A program made the translations under genes and the position numbers. Shown here piece by piece: positions 1 through 9,047 of a stretch of 64,000 bases of DNA. This stretch comes from Nitrospirillum sp034427435 (GTDB lineage Bacteria; Pseudomonadota; Alphaproteobacteria; Azospirillales; Azospirillaceae): positions 1,860,001-1,924,000 of the forward strand of contig NZ_JAXQNP010000002.1 of assembly GCF_034427435.1 (NCBI RefSeq). Reading direction: 5' to 3'. How positions within the stretch are numbered: position 1 is the stretch's first letter; each line of letters begins with the position of its first letter. The notes below the pieces were generated by a model. It was not told where the DNA came from. It made no database searches and was given only the letters and a program-made list of their open reading frames with translations.

Positions 1-3000
1 CGCTGCCCAACGCGGCGACCTGGCCCGTGCTGAGCGCCGCCACCTGCGCGGTGGTGAGCGCCCGGATGTCGGTGCTGGTCAACGCGTTCAGCTGGTCGCT
101 GCCCAGGGCCCGGATCTGATCGGTGGATAGCTTCGACACTTGCAGCGTTGTCAGGCTGGCCACCTGGTCGCTGGTCAGGGCCGTCAGTTGGGCCGAGGTC
201 AGGCCGGCCAGTTCCGTCGTCGTCAGCGCGGAAACCGCGGCGGTGCTGAGGCCCGCGATCTGGTCTGTGGTCAGGGCTTGCACCTGGGTGGAGCTGAACT
301 CCCGCATGTCGGCGGAGGTCAGCGCCCCCAACTGGTCCGTGGTCAGCACCCGCATCTGGGTGCTGGTCAGGCCGGCGACCTGGCCGCTGGTCAGCGCCGA
401 CAGGTTGTCGGACCCCAGGTTGGTCAACTGGTCCGTGGTCAGCGTCGCCAGCTGGGCGGAAGTGAACTCCCGCATGTCGGCGGTGGTCAGGGTGTTCAGC
501 TGGTCCGACGTCAGGGCCTGGACCTGGGTGCCGGACAGCTTGCTGACCTGGGCGCTGGTCAGCGCCGACAGGGTGTTCGACGCCAGGGCCGACAATTGAT
601 CCGTCGTCAACGCCGCCACCTGGGTGGTGGTCAGGGCGCGGATGTCGGCGCTGCCCACCGCGTTCAACTGGTCGCTGGTCAGGGACCGCACCTGGTTGGT
701 CGACAGGCGCGACACCTGTGCCGTGCTCAGGGCCGCGGTGTTGTCCGTGCTGAGCGTGGACAGTTGGTCCGTGGTCAGGGCCGCCACCTGGGCGCTGGTC
801 AGGGCGCGGATATCAGCGGTGTTCAGGGCGTTCAGCTGGTCGCTGGTCAGCGCGGTCAACATGCCCGCCGACAGGCTGGCCACCTGGGCGGTGCTGAACG
901 CCGCGATGGTGTCGCTGCTGAAGGAGGACAGCTGGCTGCTGGTCAGGACGGCCATCTGCGCCGTGGTCAGCACCCGGATGTCGGCGCTGGTGAGGGCGTT
1001 CAACTGATCGGTGCTGAGCGCCCGGAACTGGGCGGTGGACAGCCGGGCCACCTGCAAGGTGTTGAGCGCCCCCACCTGATCGGTGGTCAGCGCCGCCACC
1101 TGGGCGGTTCCCAGGCCCGCCACCTGCGCGGTCGTCAGGGCGGCGACGGCCTGGGTGCCCAGGCTGGAAACCTGGTCGGTGGTCAGCGCGGCCAACTGCG
1201 AGGAACTGAACTCGCGGATATCGGCGCTGCCCAGCGCGTTCAACTGGTCGCTGGTCAAGGACCGCAGTTGGGCAGTGCCCAGCCCGGCCACCTGGGCGCT
1301 GCTGAGGGCCGCCAGGTTGTCCGACCCCAGCGCGGACAGCTGGTCGGTGGTCAGCAGGGCGATCTGGGCCGAGGAGAACTCCCGCATGTCGGCGGTGGAC
1401 AAGGCGTTCAGCTGGTCCGTGGTCAGGGACCGCAGTTGCCCGCTGGACAGGGCCAGGACCTGCGTGCTGCCCAGGGCCGACAGGTTGTCGCTGCTGAGGG
1501 TGGACAGCTGGTCGGTGGTCAGGGCCGCGACCTGCGCGGTGCTGAGCGCCCGCACATCGGCGGTGGAGAGGGCGCCCAACTGGTCGCTGTTCAGGGCACG
1601 CAGTTGGGCGCTGGTCAGGCGCGCCACCTGCGCCGTGGACAGGGCGCCCAAGGCGTCGGTGCCCAAGGTGGACACCTGCGCGGCGCCCAAGGCCGCGATT
1701 TGCGCGGTGGTCAGGGCACGGACATCGGCGGTGGACAGGGCGTTCAATTGGTCGCTGTTCAGGGCCCGCACCTGGGCGGTGGTGAGGGCCGCCACCTGGC
1801 TGGTGGCCAGGCCCGCGACCTGGTCGCTGGTGAGGGCCGTCACCTGAGCGGTGGACAGCCCCAGCAGCTGCGAGGTCGCCAGCGCGGACAGGCTGGCGGT
1901 GGTCAGGCCCGACAGCTGGTCGGTGGTCAGCTGGGCGATCTGGGTGGAGGTGAATTCACGCAGGTCCGCGCTACCCAAGGCGTTCAGCTGGTCGGTGGTC
2001 AGGGATTGCAGTTGACCGGCCGAGAGGCGGTTCACCTGGGTGCTGCTCAGGGCGGACAGGGCGCCGCTGGCCAGGGTAGACATCTGGTCCGTGGTCAGGA
2101 CCGCCACCTGCGCCGTGGTCAGCGCGCGGATGTCGGTCGTGGACAGGGCGTTCAACTGGTCGCTGGACAGGGCGCGCACCTGGGCGCTGGTCAGGGCGGC
2201 CACCTGGGCGGTGCTGAACGCCGCCAGGCTGTCGGAGTCCAGCGCCGCCACCTGAGTGGTGGACAGGGCGGCGGTCAGCGCGGTCGCCAGCACGCGGACG
2301 TCGGCAGTGTTGAAGGCGTTGATCTGGTCGCTGGACAGGGCGCGCAGTTGTCCGCTGGAGAGGCCCAGCACCTGGCTGGTGGCCAGGGCGGCGACCTGGT
2401 CCGTGCCCAGCGCGCCCAGCTGGTCCGCCGTCAGGTTGGCGATTTGGGCCGAGGTCAGCGCCGCCAGGTTGGCGCTGCTGAGGCCGGTGATCTGGTCGGT
2501 GGTCAGCACCTTCACCTGGGCGGTGGTCAGGGCCCGGGCATCGCTCGTATCAAAGGCGTTGATCTGATCGCTGGACAGCGCCTTCAGCTGGCTGCTGGTC
2601 AGGCGGGAAACCTGGCTGCTGGTCAGGGCCGCCACGTTCGTGGTGGTCAGGTTGGATAGCTGATCCGTGCTCAACGCCGCCAGCTGTGTGGTGGTCAGCG
2701 CCGCGATGTCGGCGGTGGTGAACGCGTTCAGCTGGTCGCTGGTCAGGCCGCGAACCTGGGATGAGGCGAAGCCCGCCACCTGCTGGGTCGTCAGGCCGGC
2801 CATCTGGTCGGTGGTCAGCGCCGCCAGCTGGTTCGAGGTGAAGCCGTTCAGCTGCGTGGTGGTGAAGCCGGCGATGGCGTTGCCGCTCAGCGCCGACAGC
2901 TGGTCCGTGGTCAGCGCCCGCAATTGGGCGGAGGTGAGGGCGCGCACATCGGCGGAGGGCAGGGCGCCCAACTGGTCGGTGGTCAGGACCTTGATCTGCG

Positions 3001-4732
3001 CCGTCGTCAGCTGCGCCACCTGGGCCGAGGACAGGGCCGCCACGCTGGCCGTGGCCAGGTTGCCCACTTGGCCTGTGGTGAGGCCGGCGACCTGCGCGGT
3101 GGTCAGGGCCGCGATGTCGGCGGTGGCCAGCGCATTCAGCTGGTCGCTGGTCAATCCCCGGACCTGGGCGACCGCCAATTGCGCCACCTGGCTGGTGGTC
3201 AGCGCCGCCAGGCTGGCCGTGGCCAGATTGCCCAGCTGCGCCGTGGTCAGGACTTGCAGCTGGGCGACCGTCAGAGCCTGGACGTCCGCCGTGGTCAGGG
3301 CGTTGACCTGATCGGTGCTGAGCGCCCGAATCTGGGCGGAGGTGAGGCGCGACACTTGGGCCGTGGTCAGGGCGGCCAGGGCGTCCGTGTTCAGCGCCCG
3401 GATCTGCCCGGTTCCCAGGGACGTCAGCTGGGCGGTGGACAAGACCTGGACCTGGCTTGCGCCCAAGGCGCCAGCCTGTGCCGTGGACAGCTGCGACACC
3501 TGCGAGACGCTCAACGCCGACAGGCTGGCGGTGGCCAGGCCGGCCATCTGGTCAGTGGTCAGCGCGCCCAGTTGCGTTCCGGTCAGCAGGCGCAGATCGG
3601 CCGTGGACAGCGCGTTCACCTGGTCCGTGCCCAACACGCGGATCTGGGCCGCGGTCAGCAGCAGGGTTTGATTGGGGGTCATCGCCGCCACGGCGGCGGT
3701 GCCGAGCCCGCTGATCTGGTCGGTGGTCAGCTGTTGGACCTGCGTCGGGGCAAGTTCCTGAATGTCGGCGCTGGTCAGCCCGTTCAGCTGCGCCGTGGTC
3801 AGGGCCCGGATCTGGCCGCTGGTCAATCGCGTCACCTGGGCACTGGTCAGGGCCGACAGGTTGGCGACGCTCAGGCTGGCCACCTGGGCCGTCGACAGGC
3901 CGGCGATCTGCGCCGTGCCCAGCGCCCCGATGTCGGTGGTGCCCAGCGCGTTCAACTGCGCGCTGTCCAGCCCCCGCAACTGCACGACGGTCAGCGCGCC
4001 GACCTGGGACGGTGTCAGGCTGGCCACCTGACCGGTGGTCAAGGCGCTGATCTGCGCGGATGTCAGGCCGCTGACCTGTGACGGCAACAGCGACGACAAG
4101 TTGCGGGTGCTTAGCCCCGCCACCTGGTCGGTGGTGAGGGCCCCCAACTGCGTCGCGGAGAATTCGCGCATATCGGCGGTCGTCAGCGCGTTCAACTGGT
4201 CGGTGGTCAACGCCCGGACCTGGGCGGTGGTCAGCTGCGCCACCTGGTTGCTGCTGAGCGCCGACAGGTTGGCGGTGCTGAGGGCTGATAGTTGGGCTGC
4301 CGTCAGGCCACCCAGTTGGGCGGTGCTGACCGCCTGGATCTGGGTGGTCGACAGCGCGTTCAACTGGGCGGTGGTGAGATAGCCCACCTGGGCGCGGCTG
4401 AATTCGCGGATGGACGCGGTGGACAGGCCCGCCAGCTGGCCACTGGTGATGGCGTCCACCTGGTCGGCGGACAGCGCCTGGACCTGGTTGGATTTCAGCG
4501 CTTCGATATCCGCGGGGCTGAAGGCCGCGATGTCATCATCGCTGAAGGCCTGCAACTGCTGGGCGCTGAACACCATCTGGCTGACGGTGAAGGCTGCCAC
4601 CTGGGTGGTGGAAAGGACAGCGATCTGGGCGGTGGTGAGGGCCGCGACGTCCTGGGTGGTTAGCGACTGGATATTCGCTGTCGTATAGGCCGCGATTTGC
4701 GACGGTGGGACAGAACCAATGGACGAAGCCAT
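1..4732 (-). CDS. Giant octapeptide-repeat protein (partial, C-terminus beyond left edge)
   Basis: This frame is open for about 1,577 codons from ATG 4732 to the left edge with no stop that I could find. After a short N-terminus (MASSIGSVPPSQIAAY) the protein is octads of the form L-[TS]-[TS]-x-Q-[VIL]-x-[AGR], for example LTTAQVAA and LTTDQLNA. It is rich in Ala, Leu, Thr, Ser and Gln, and I read no Cys or Trp. Codons are almost all G/C-ending in this frame, and GGAGAAGG at 4742-4735 is a good ribosome site. An in-frame TGA just upstream fixes the start. No signal peptide or membrane segment is visible, so location is unknown. I do not recognise a named family. Similar Thr/Ala/Gln octad proteins occur as large hypotheticals in other proteobacteria (from memory). 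Plus-strand frames here also look repetitive but are broken by stops. Confidence 0.85.
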   Translation of the reverse strand, partial: MASSIGSVPPSQIAAYTTANIQSLTTQDVAALTTAQIAVLSTTQVAAFTVSQMVFSAQQLQAFSDDDIAAFSPADIEALKSNQVQALSADQVDAITSGQLAGLSTASIREFSRAQVGYLTTAQLNALSTTQIQAVSTAQLGGLTAAQLSALSTANLSALSSNQVAQLTTAQVRALTTDQLNALTTADMREFSATQLGALTTDQVAGLSTRNLSSLLPSQVSGLTSAQISALTTGQVASLTPSQVGALTVVQLRGLDSAQLNALGTTDIGALGTAQIAGLSTAQVASLSVANLSALTSAQVTRLTSGQIRALTTAQLNGLTSADIQELAPTQVQQLTTDQISGLGTAAVAAMTPNQTLLLTAAQIRVLGTDQVNALSTADLRLLTGTQLGALTTDQMAGLATASLSALSVSQVSQLSTAQAGALGASQVQVLSTAQLTSLGTGQIRALNTDALAALTTAQVSRLTSAQIRALSTDQVNALTTADVQALTVAQLQVLTTAQLGNLATASLAALTTSQVAQLAVAQVRGLTSDQLNALATADIAALTTAQVAGLTTGQVGNLATASVAALSSAQVAQLTTAQIKVLTTDQLGALPSADVRALTSAQLRALTTDQLSALSGNAIAGFTTTQLNGFTSNQLAALTTDQMAGLTTQQVAGFASSQVRGLTSDQLNAFTTADIAALTTTQLAALSTDQLSNLTTTNVAALTSSQVSRLTSSQLKALSSDQINAFDTSDARALTTAQVKVLTTDQITGLSSANLAALTSAQIANLTADQLGALGTDQVAALATSQVLGLSSGQLRALSSDQINAFNTADVRVLATALTAALSTTQVAALDSDSLAAFSTAQVAALTSAQVRALSSDQLNALSTTDIRALTTAQVAVLTTDQMSTLASGALSALSSTQVNRLSAGQLQSLTTDQLNALGSADLREFTSTQIAQLTTDQLSGLTTASLSALATSQLLGLSTAQVTALTSDQVAGLATSQVAALTTAQVRALNSDQLNALSTADVRALTTAQIAALGAAQVSTLGTDALGALSTAQVARLTSAQLRALNSDQLGALSTADVRALSTAQVAALTTDQLSTLSSDNLSALGSTQVLALSSGQLRSLTTDQLNALSTADMREFSSAQIALLTTDQLSALGSDNLAALSSAQVAGLGTAQLRSLTSDQLNALGSADIREFSSSQLAALTTDQVSSLGTQAVAALTTAQVAGLGTAQVAALTTDQVGALNTLQVARLSTAQFRALSTDQLNALTSADIRVLTTAQMAVLTSSQLSSFSSDTIAAFSTAQVASLSAGMLTALTSDQLNALNTADIRALTSAQVAALTTDQLSTLSTDNTAALSTAQVSRLSTNQVRSLTSDQLNAVGSADIRALTTTQVAALTTDQLSALASNTLSALTSAQVSKLSGTQVQALTSDQLNTLTTADMREFTSAQLATLTTDQLTNLGSDNLSALTSGQVAGLTSTQMRVLTTDQLGALTSADMREFSSTQVQALTTDQIAGLSTAAVSALTTTELAGLTSAQLTALTSDQVASLTTLQVSKLSTDQIRALGSDQLNALTSTDIRALTTAQVAALSTGQVAALGS
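65..4342 (-). repeat. 24-bp coding repeat with 168/240/312-bp higher-order units
   Basis: The DNA repeats with a strict 24-bp period. A landmark octad (Ala-Asp-[Ile/Met]-Arg type, preceded by Gln-Leu-Asn-Ala) has its Asp-Ile hexamer starting at 65, 305, 473, 641, 809, 977, 1217, 1385, 1553, 1721, 1961, 2129, 2297, 2537, 2705, 2945, 3113, 3281, 3593, 3761, 3929, 4169 and, degenerate, 4337. The spacings are 168 (15 times), 240 (6 times) and 312 (once), that is 7, 10 and 13 octads. All are multiples of 24, so no indel breaks the register over 4.27 kb. Repeats become less regular toward the N-terminus (above about 4340). Confidence 0.9.
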
Positions 4733-4747
4733 CACCTTCTCCGATCA

Positions 4748-4895
4748 CATCTCTTTGAGATGCTTCATACTCGGCACCGCGACGCCTCTTTTAGGCGTGC
4801 CCGCAGCCACGCGGGCCGTTCATCCCCTGGCGTGGCCCTTATGGCGACGACAGAGGTACCTGAAGCGGGGCGTGGCCGCCCTCTTCTAAGGCGGC
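4748..4895 (-). promoter_or_regulatory. Hairpin-rich 5' leader of the octad-repeat gene
   Basis: Four perfect short inverted repeats lie in series upstream of the repeat gene. They are CATCTC-ttt-GAGATG (4748-4762), ACGCCT-ctttt-AGGCGT (4782-4798), GCCCGC-agccac-GCGGGC (4799-4816) and GCCGCC-9 nt-GGCGGC (4875-4895). The first ends only 5 nt before the Shine-Dalgarno sequence at 4742-4735. The series suggests a structured leader RNA, but no known riboswitch class is recognised. Confidence 0.45.
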
Positions 4896-4960
4896 GGGAA
4901 CCCCAGGGGTGTGCCAGTATTGGTCCGAAGCCGACTTACCCGATGTGCATACACAAAGCC

Positions 4961-4989
4961 ACTTTAATTTGGATAAAAGCCAACCTCAA
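4961..4989 (-). promoter_or_regulatory. Candidate sigma70-type promoter for the octad-repeat gene
   Basis: On the minus strand TTGAGG (4989-4984) is followed after exactly 17 nt by TAAAGT (4966-4961). This sits in the only A/T-rich part of the 518-bp gap between the repeat gene and the chemoreceptor. A start near 4954 would give a leader of about 220 nt containing all four hairpins. This is motif matching only. Confidence 0.35.
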
Positions 4990-5250
4990 GGATCGTCTCG
5001 CAGACTTTCCTCAAGAACAGCGCTTTCGGTGATTTGGCTGTCCTGGTGACCATCGGTGTCAGGGCGTAATTCAAGTCTGGTTAATGCTGCGGCGCATTGC
5101 GCGTGGCGCATTGGGTCGTTGGTGACAATTTATTGGCGGGGTGGCTGCGGCCTAAACTTAAGTGTGGCGGCTGGCGGTTGAAGAAGCCCAGGTCCCGCGT
5201 ATATAGCTGGCGTTCTATTACATACGGATAATTCAAGATGGGGCGCGGCG

Positions 5251-6984
5251 ATGGCTTGGTTTGGTGACAGAACAATTAACCAGCGTCTTGGTGTTCTTGT
5301 AGCGGTTGCCATTCTGGCGGCCTTGAGCTTCATCATTATTGGCGCGGCGCAACAGCGGGCCCATCTATTTGAGGGGCGCCGCGACATGGTGCGGCATGCG
5401 GTCGGCGCCGTCCAAACCATCGTCGACGCCTATATCCAGCAGGAAAAGCAGGGCACCCTATCCCGCGCGGACGCCCAGGCCGCGGCGCTGGTGGCGCTGA
5501 AGGCCGTCCGGTTCGCCGGCGAGTATGTGTTCGTTACCGACACCAAGGGCGTCATGGTCATGCACCCGACCCAGCCGTCCCTGGACGGCAAGGACATGAT
5601 CGATTTCAAGGATCCCGGCGGAACCTATCTTTTCCGGGACTTCGTGGCCATGGCCACCGGGCCGCAGGGGCGCGGCTTCGTCCCCTACAAATGGCCCCGC
5701 CCCGGCCAGACGGAACCGGTGGACAAGCTGTCGTATGTCAGCCTGGTGCCCGCCTGGGGCTGGGTCGTCGGCTCGGGCGTCTATCTCGACGATATCCAGG
5801 CGCAAGGCCGCGCTCTGGTCGTGCAGGGGGCCATCGAGGGCGGCGCGGCCCTGCTGGTCGTTGGGGCGCTGTCCTTGTTCATCGCCCGGGGGCTGTCGCG
5901 CGGGCTGGGCGATATGACGCGCACGATGCGCCAACTGGCCGAGGGGGACTTGACGGTCAGCGTCACGGGCACTGAGGCGCCTAACGAACTGGGTGAGATG
6001 GCCCGGGCGCTGCGGGTGTTCCGCGACAACGCCCAGGCCAACCGCCGGATGGAGGAAGAGCGCGCCGCGGCCCAGGAGGCCCGGCAACGTCGGCATGAGG
6101 CGCTGGAGGTTCTGGTGCGCGACTTCAAAGCCATGGTGTCCGGCAAGCTGCGCTCCGTCGCCGCCGCGGCGACGGAGTTGGAGGCGACCTCCGGCGGCCT
6201 GCGCCAACAGGCGGAAACCACCAGCGGCTTGGCGGTGACGGTGGCCAGCGGGGCCACCGCCGCCAACCAGAACGCCCAGACGGTGGCCGCCGCGACGGAG
6301 GAGCTGACCGTTTCCAGCGCGGAGATTGGTCGCCAGGTCGAACTCACGGCGTCTACCACAGCGCGGGCCGTGACGGAGGCGCGCAAGGCTGGCACCGTCA
6401 TGGCGGAGCTTTCGGATGTCGCGGCAGGGGTGCAGACGGTGGTGCAACTCATCAACGACATCGCCGGCCAGACTAATCTGCTGGCGCTGAACGCCACCAT
6501 CGAGGCCGCCCGCGCCGGCGAGGCGGGCAAGGGCTTCGCCGTGGTGGCGCATGAGGTGAAGTCGCTGGCTGGGCAGACGGCCAAGGCGACGGAGGATATC
6601 GCCAGCCGGGCCAGCGCGGTGCAGGCCGCCGCCGCCGATGCCGTCTCCATCATCACCTACATCACCGATGTCATCGAACAGATGGGCGGCAACGCCGCCA
6701 CCATCGCGTCGGCCGTGACGCAGCAGGGGGCGGCCACCACGGAGATCAGCCGCAACGTGCAGGAGGCCGCGGCGCGCACGGCCGAGGTGGCGGCCAACAT
6801 GGATACCGTGGGGGAAAGCGCCGACTTCACGCTCAGCGCCTCCAGCCAGTTGCTGTCCGCCGCGGGGGAATTGTCCGTCCAGGCGGAACAGCTGCAGACC
6901 GAGGTGGAGGAGTTCCTGACGGCGATGGAACATGCGGGGGAAAAGGGCGCGTCGACGCCCGCTCCTGTCTCGCGCTCCGCTTGA
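5251..6984 (+). CDS. Methyl-accepting chemotaxis protein with single Cache domain
   Basis: 577-residue inner-membrane chemoreceptor. There is a transmembrane helix at about residues 11-31 and a periplasmic sCache_2-type sensor domain at about 35-185 (FAGEYVFVTD, SLDGKDMIDFKDPGGTYLF, WGWVVGSGVYLDDI). A second helix spans about 190-212, a HAMP linker follows to about 265, and a cytoplasmic signalling domain ends near 555. The hairpin tip contains the family signature IAGQTNLLALNATIEAARAG, which contacts CheA/CheW. No C-terminal CheR/CheB-binding pentapeptide is present. The ligand cannot be read from sequence; sCache_2 domains often bind small organic acids. It stands alone, divergent from the octad-repeat gene, with a weak G-rich ribosome site before ATG 5251. 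Confidence 0.93.
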   Translation: MAWFGDRTINQRLGVLVAVAILAALSFIIIGAAQQRAHLFEGRRDMVRHAVGAVQTIVDAYIQQEKQGTLSRADAQAAALVALKAVRFAGEYVFVTDTKGVMVMHPTQPSLDGKDMIDFKDPGGTYLFRDFVAMATGPQGRGFVPYKWPRPGQTEPVDKLSYVSLVPAWGWVVGSGVYLDDIQAQGRALVVQGAIEGGAALLVVGALSLFIARGLSRGLGDMTRTMRQLAEGDLTVSVTGTEAPNELGEMARALRVFRDNAQANRRMEEERAAAQEARQRRHEALEVLVRDFKAMVSGKLRSVAAAATELEATSGGLRQQAETTSGLAVTVASGATAANQNAQTVAAATEELTVSSAEIGRQVELTASTTARAVTEARKAGTVMAELSDVAAGVQTVVQLINDIAGQTNLLALNATIEAARAGEAGKGFAVVAHEVKSLAGQTAKATEDIASRASAVQAAAADAVSIITYITDVIEQMGGNAATIASAVTQQGAATTEISRNVQEAAARTAEVAANMDTVGESADFTLSASSQLLSAAGELSVQAEQLQTEVEEFLTAMEHAGEKGASTPAPVSRSA

Positions 6985-7159
6985 CGGGGCGTCCCGGCGC
7001 GGGGGCGTGACGCTTTGACGTCAGGCGGGCGGACAATAACGCATGGCTGAGGGGACGATGTGTCCTTGGCCATCCGTGCCCCTTGGTTGCAGTATCGGCC
7101 GCGATTGATTATCTGGCCCTTATCCGGCACCCCCTTCCGCCTTTAGGAGAACGCATCCC

Positions 7160-8218
7160 ATGTCCACCGCCCTGCGCGTCGCCATCCTCGGTGCATCCGG
7201 CTACACCGGCGCCGAACTGGTCCGCCTGCTGGTCCGTCACCCCGACGTCCGCCTGGTGGCCCTGACGGCGGAGCGACAGGCGGGCAAGCCCCTGGCCGAG
7301 GTCTTCCCCCACCTGGGCGGCCCCCTGGCGAATGGGTATGACCTGCCGGACCTGGTGAAGATCGACCAGGTGGATTGGGACGGTGTCGATTTCGTCTTCT
7401 GCGCCCTGCCGCACGGCACCACGCAGGACGTCATCGCCGGCCTGCCGTCGCGGCTGAAGGTGGTGGACCTGTCCGCCGACTTCCGCCTGCATGATGTGGA
7501 GACCTACGCCACCTGGTACGGCCACGCCCACAAGGCGCCGGACTTGCAGACGGAGGCGGTCTACGGCCTGGTGGAGGCCAACCGCGCCGCCGTGAAGGGC
7601 GCCCGCCTGGTGGCCAACCCCGGCTGCTACCCCACCGCCTCGCAGTTGCCGCTGCTGCCGCTGCTGCGCCAGGGCCTGATCCTGGCGGAGGACATCATCA
7701 TCGACGCCAAGTCGGGCGTGTCCGGCGCCGGCCGCGACGCCAAGCAGGCCAACCTGTATGGCGAGGTGGCGGAGGGCGTGCATGCCTACGGCGTCGGCAG
7801 CCATCGCCATGCGCCGGAGATCGAGCAGGGCGTCAGCGAGGCCGCCGGCAAGCCGGTGGTGCTGAACTTCACCCCCCATCTGATGCCCATGAGCCGCGGC
7901 ATCCATTCCAGCATCTACGTGAAGCTGGCGCCGGGCAAGACGCCCGACGATCTGCGCGCCGCCCTGGTGGACGCCTACAAGGGCGAGACCTTCGTGCGCG
8001 TGCTGCCCGCCGGCGTGGCGCCGCAGACCCGCCATGTGAAGGGCAGCAACCATTGCCTGATCGGCGTCTTCCCGGATCGTGTGCCTGGCCGCGCCATCCT
8101 GCTGTCGGTGATCGACAATCTGGTGAAAGGCGCCTCCGGCCAGGCCGTCCAGAACATGAACCTGATGATGGGCTATCCCGAGGATCGCGGCCTGGAACAG
8201 GCGCCGCTGTTCCCGTGA
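7160..8218 (+). CDS. argC: N-acetyl-gamma-glutamyl-phosphate reductase
   Basis: 352-residue cytosolic enzyme of arginine biosynthesis that reduces N-acetylglutamyl phosphate to the semialdehyde with NADPH. The N-terminal nucleotide-binding motif is GASGYTGAELVRLL. The catalytic cysteine lies in ANPGCYPTAS, and SGVSGAGR follows, as usual for the family. Length matches the common 340-350 residue form. AGGAG sits about 10 nt before ATG 7160. A strong intrinsic terminator follows, so it appears to be a single-gene unit; no other arg gene is in the window. Confidence 0.97.
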   Translation: MSTALRVAILGASGYTGAELVRLLVRHPDVRLVALTAERQAGKPLAEVFPHLGGPLANGYDLPDLVKIDQVDWDGVDFVFCALPHGTTQDVIAGLPSRLKVVDLSADFRLHDVETYATWYGHAHKAPDLQTEAVYGLVEANRAAVKGARLVANPGCYPTASQLPLLPLLRQGLILAEDIIIDAKSGVSGAGRDAKQANLYGEVAEGVHAYGVGSHRHAPEIEQGVSEAAGKPVVLNFTPHLMPMSRGIHSSIYVKLAPGKTPDDLRAALVDAYKGETFVRVLPAGVAPQTRHVKGSNHCLIGVFPDRVPGRAILLSVIDNLVKGASGQAVQNMNLMMGYPEDRGLEQAPLFP

Positions 8219-8267
8219 TTTGGGGCCCGTGATCGGGTTCCCGTAAGCGGGCGACAGCCTTATGGTT

Positions 8268-8302
8268 AAAGGGCCTGGGTGTTAAGCGCTCGGGCCCTTT
8301 TT
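8268..8302 (+). terminator. Rho-independent terminator after argC
   Basis: AAAGGGCC (8268-8275) pairs with GGCCCTTT (8293-8300) around a 17-nt loop and runs into further T residues. It lies 50 nt after the argC stop and just before the gamma-carbonic-anhydrase-like gene. Confidence 0.8.
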
Positions 8303-8336
8303 CATTCCGCTTTTCATTCTGCGCGTGGAGATGACC

Positions 8337-8888
8337 ATGACCAATGTCAGCGAGGCCCTCACGACCGTGCGGCCCACGGTGCTGCCCTACAAGGGCGTGC
8401 TGCCCCGCATCCACGCCAGCGCCTTCCTGGCCAACGCCGTCGTCATCGGCGATGTGGAGATCGGGGAGGAGGCCAGCCTGTGGTACAATGTCGTGGTGCG
8501 CGGCGATGTGAACCAGATCCGCATCGGCAAGCGCACCAACATCCAGGACGGCACCACCGTCCACTGCACCCACCAGCGCTTCGCCACCGTGATCGGCGAT
8601 GACGTGACGGTGGGCCACATGGCCCTGCTGCACGGCTGCGTCATTGAGGACGGCGCCTTCATCGGCATGAAGGCCTGCGTCATGGACGGCGCCGTGGTGG
8701 AAAGCGGCGCCATGGTGGCGGCCGGCGCGCTGGTCACGCCGGGCAAGCGGGTCAAGGCCGGGGAACTGTGGGGCGGCAGCCCGGCGCGCCTGCTGCGCCC
8801 GCTGACCGACCAGGACAAAGCCACGCTGCCCCTGACCGTCCCCCATTACGTCCGCCTCTCCCGGCAATACCTCGATGAGATCGGCTGA
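8337..8888 (+). CDS. Gamma-carbonic-anhydrase-family hexapeptide protein
   Basis: 183-residue left-handed beta-helix protein of the gamma-CA/YrdA/PaaY family. Repeated hexapeptide turns are clear from about residue 20 (FLANAVVIGDVEIGEEASLW, NIQDGTTVH). The three zinc-ligand histidine positions are apparent in TTVHCTH and VGHMALLHGC. Members form trimers; some hydrate CO2 and others are of unknown activity, so the enzymatic role is inferred. In-frame GTG 8325 and ATG 8331 are possible starts. ATG 8337 is chosen because GGAG (8327-8330) lies 6 nt before it. Confidence 0.9.
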   Translation: MTNVSEALTTVRPTVLPYKGVLPRIHASAFLANAVVIGDVEIGEEASLWYNVVVRGDVNQIRIGKRTNIQDGTTVHCTHQRFATVIGDDVTVGHMALLHGCVIEDGAFIGMKACVMDGAVVESGAMVAAGALVTPGKRVKAGELWGGSPARLLRPLTDQDKATLPLTVPHYVRLSRQYLDEIG

Positions 8889-9047
8889 GTCGCGATGGGT
8901 TGCCGGAGGGGCTGATTTGAGTCATGGTCACGGGGATCACGCGTAGCATAATGGGAGGCACGCGGGCCATTCCGCGACGCGGGGCGCCTGTATCAAGGCT
9001 GAAATGATCCCGCAAGTGCGTCCATGTGACCTGGTGGAGGATACTCC

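Noticed and set aside
123..4688. Several long plus-strand open frames (for example 140-2659 and 2924-4081) rich in Gly/Gln/Arg or Val/Trp/Ser
   Set aside because: They are shadows of the 24-bp coding repeat. They are interrupted by stops, lack ribosome sites, and third-position GC favours the minus frame, which is open throughout.
1..4700. Possible CRISPR-like or satellite array from the regular 24-bp periodicity
   Set aside because: There are no unique spacers between conserved repeats; the period is a protein-coding octad with silent and conservative variation.
4697..5032. Plus-strand frame of 111 codons in the gap before the first chemoreceptor
   Set aside because: It starts inside the repeat gene, overlaps the hairpin leader, has no ribosome site and does not look like a protein.
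5458..6933. Long minus-strand frame opposite the chemoreceptor
   Set aside because: Antisense shadow in high-GC DNA; His/Gly/Arg-rich with no family features.
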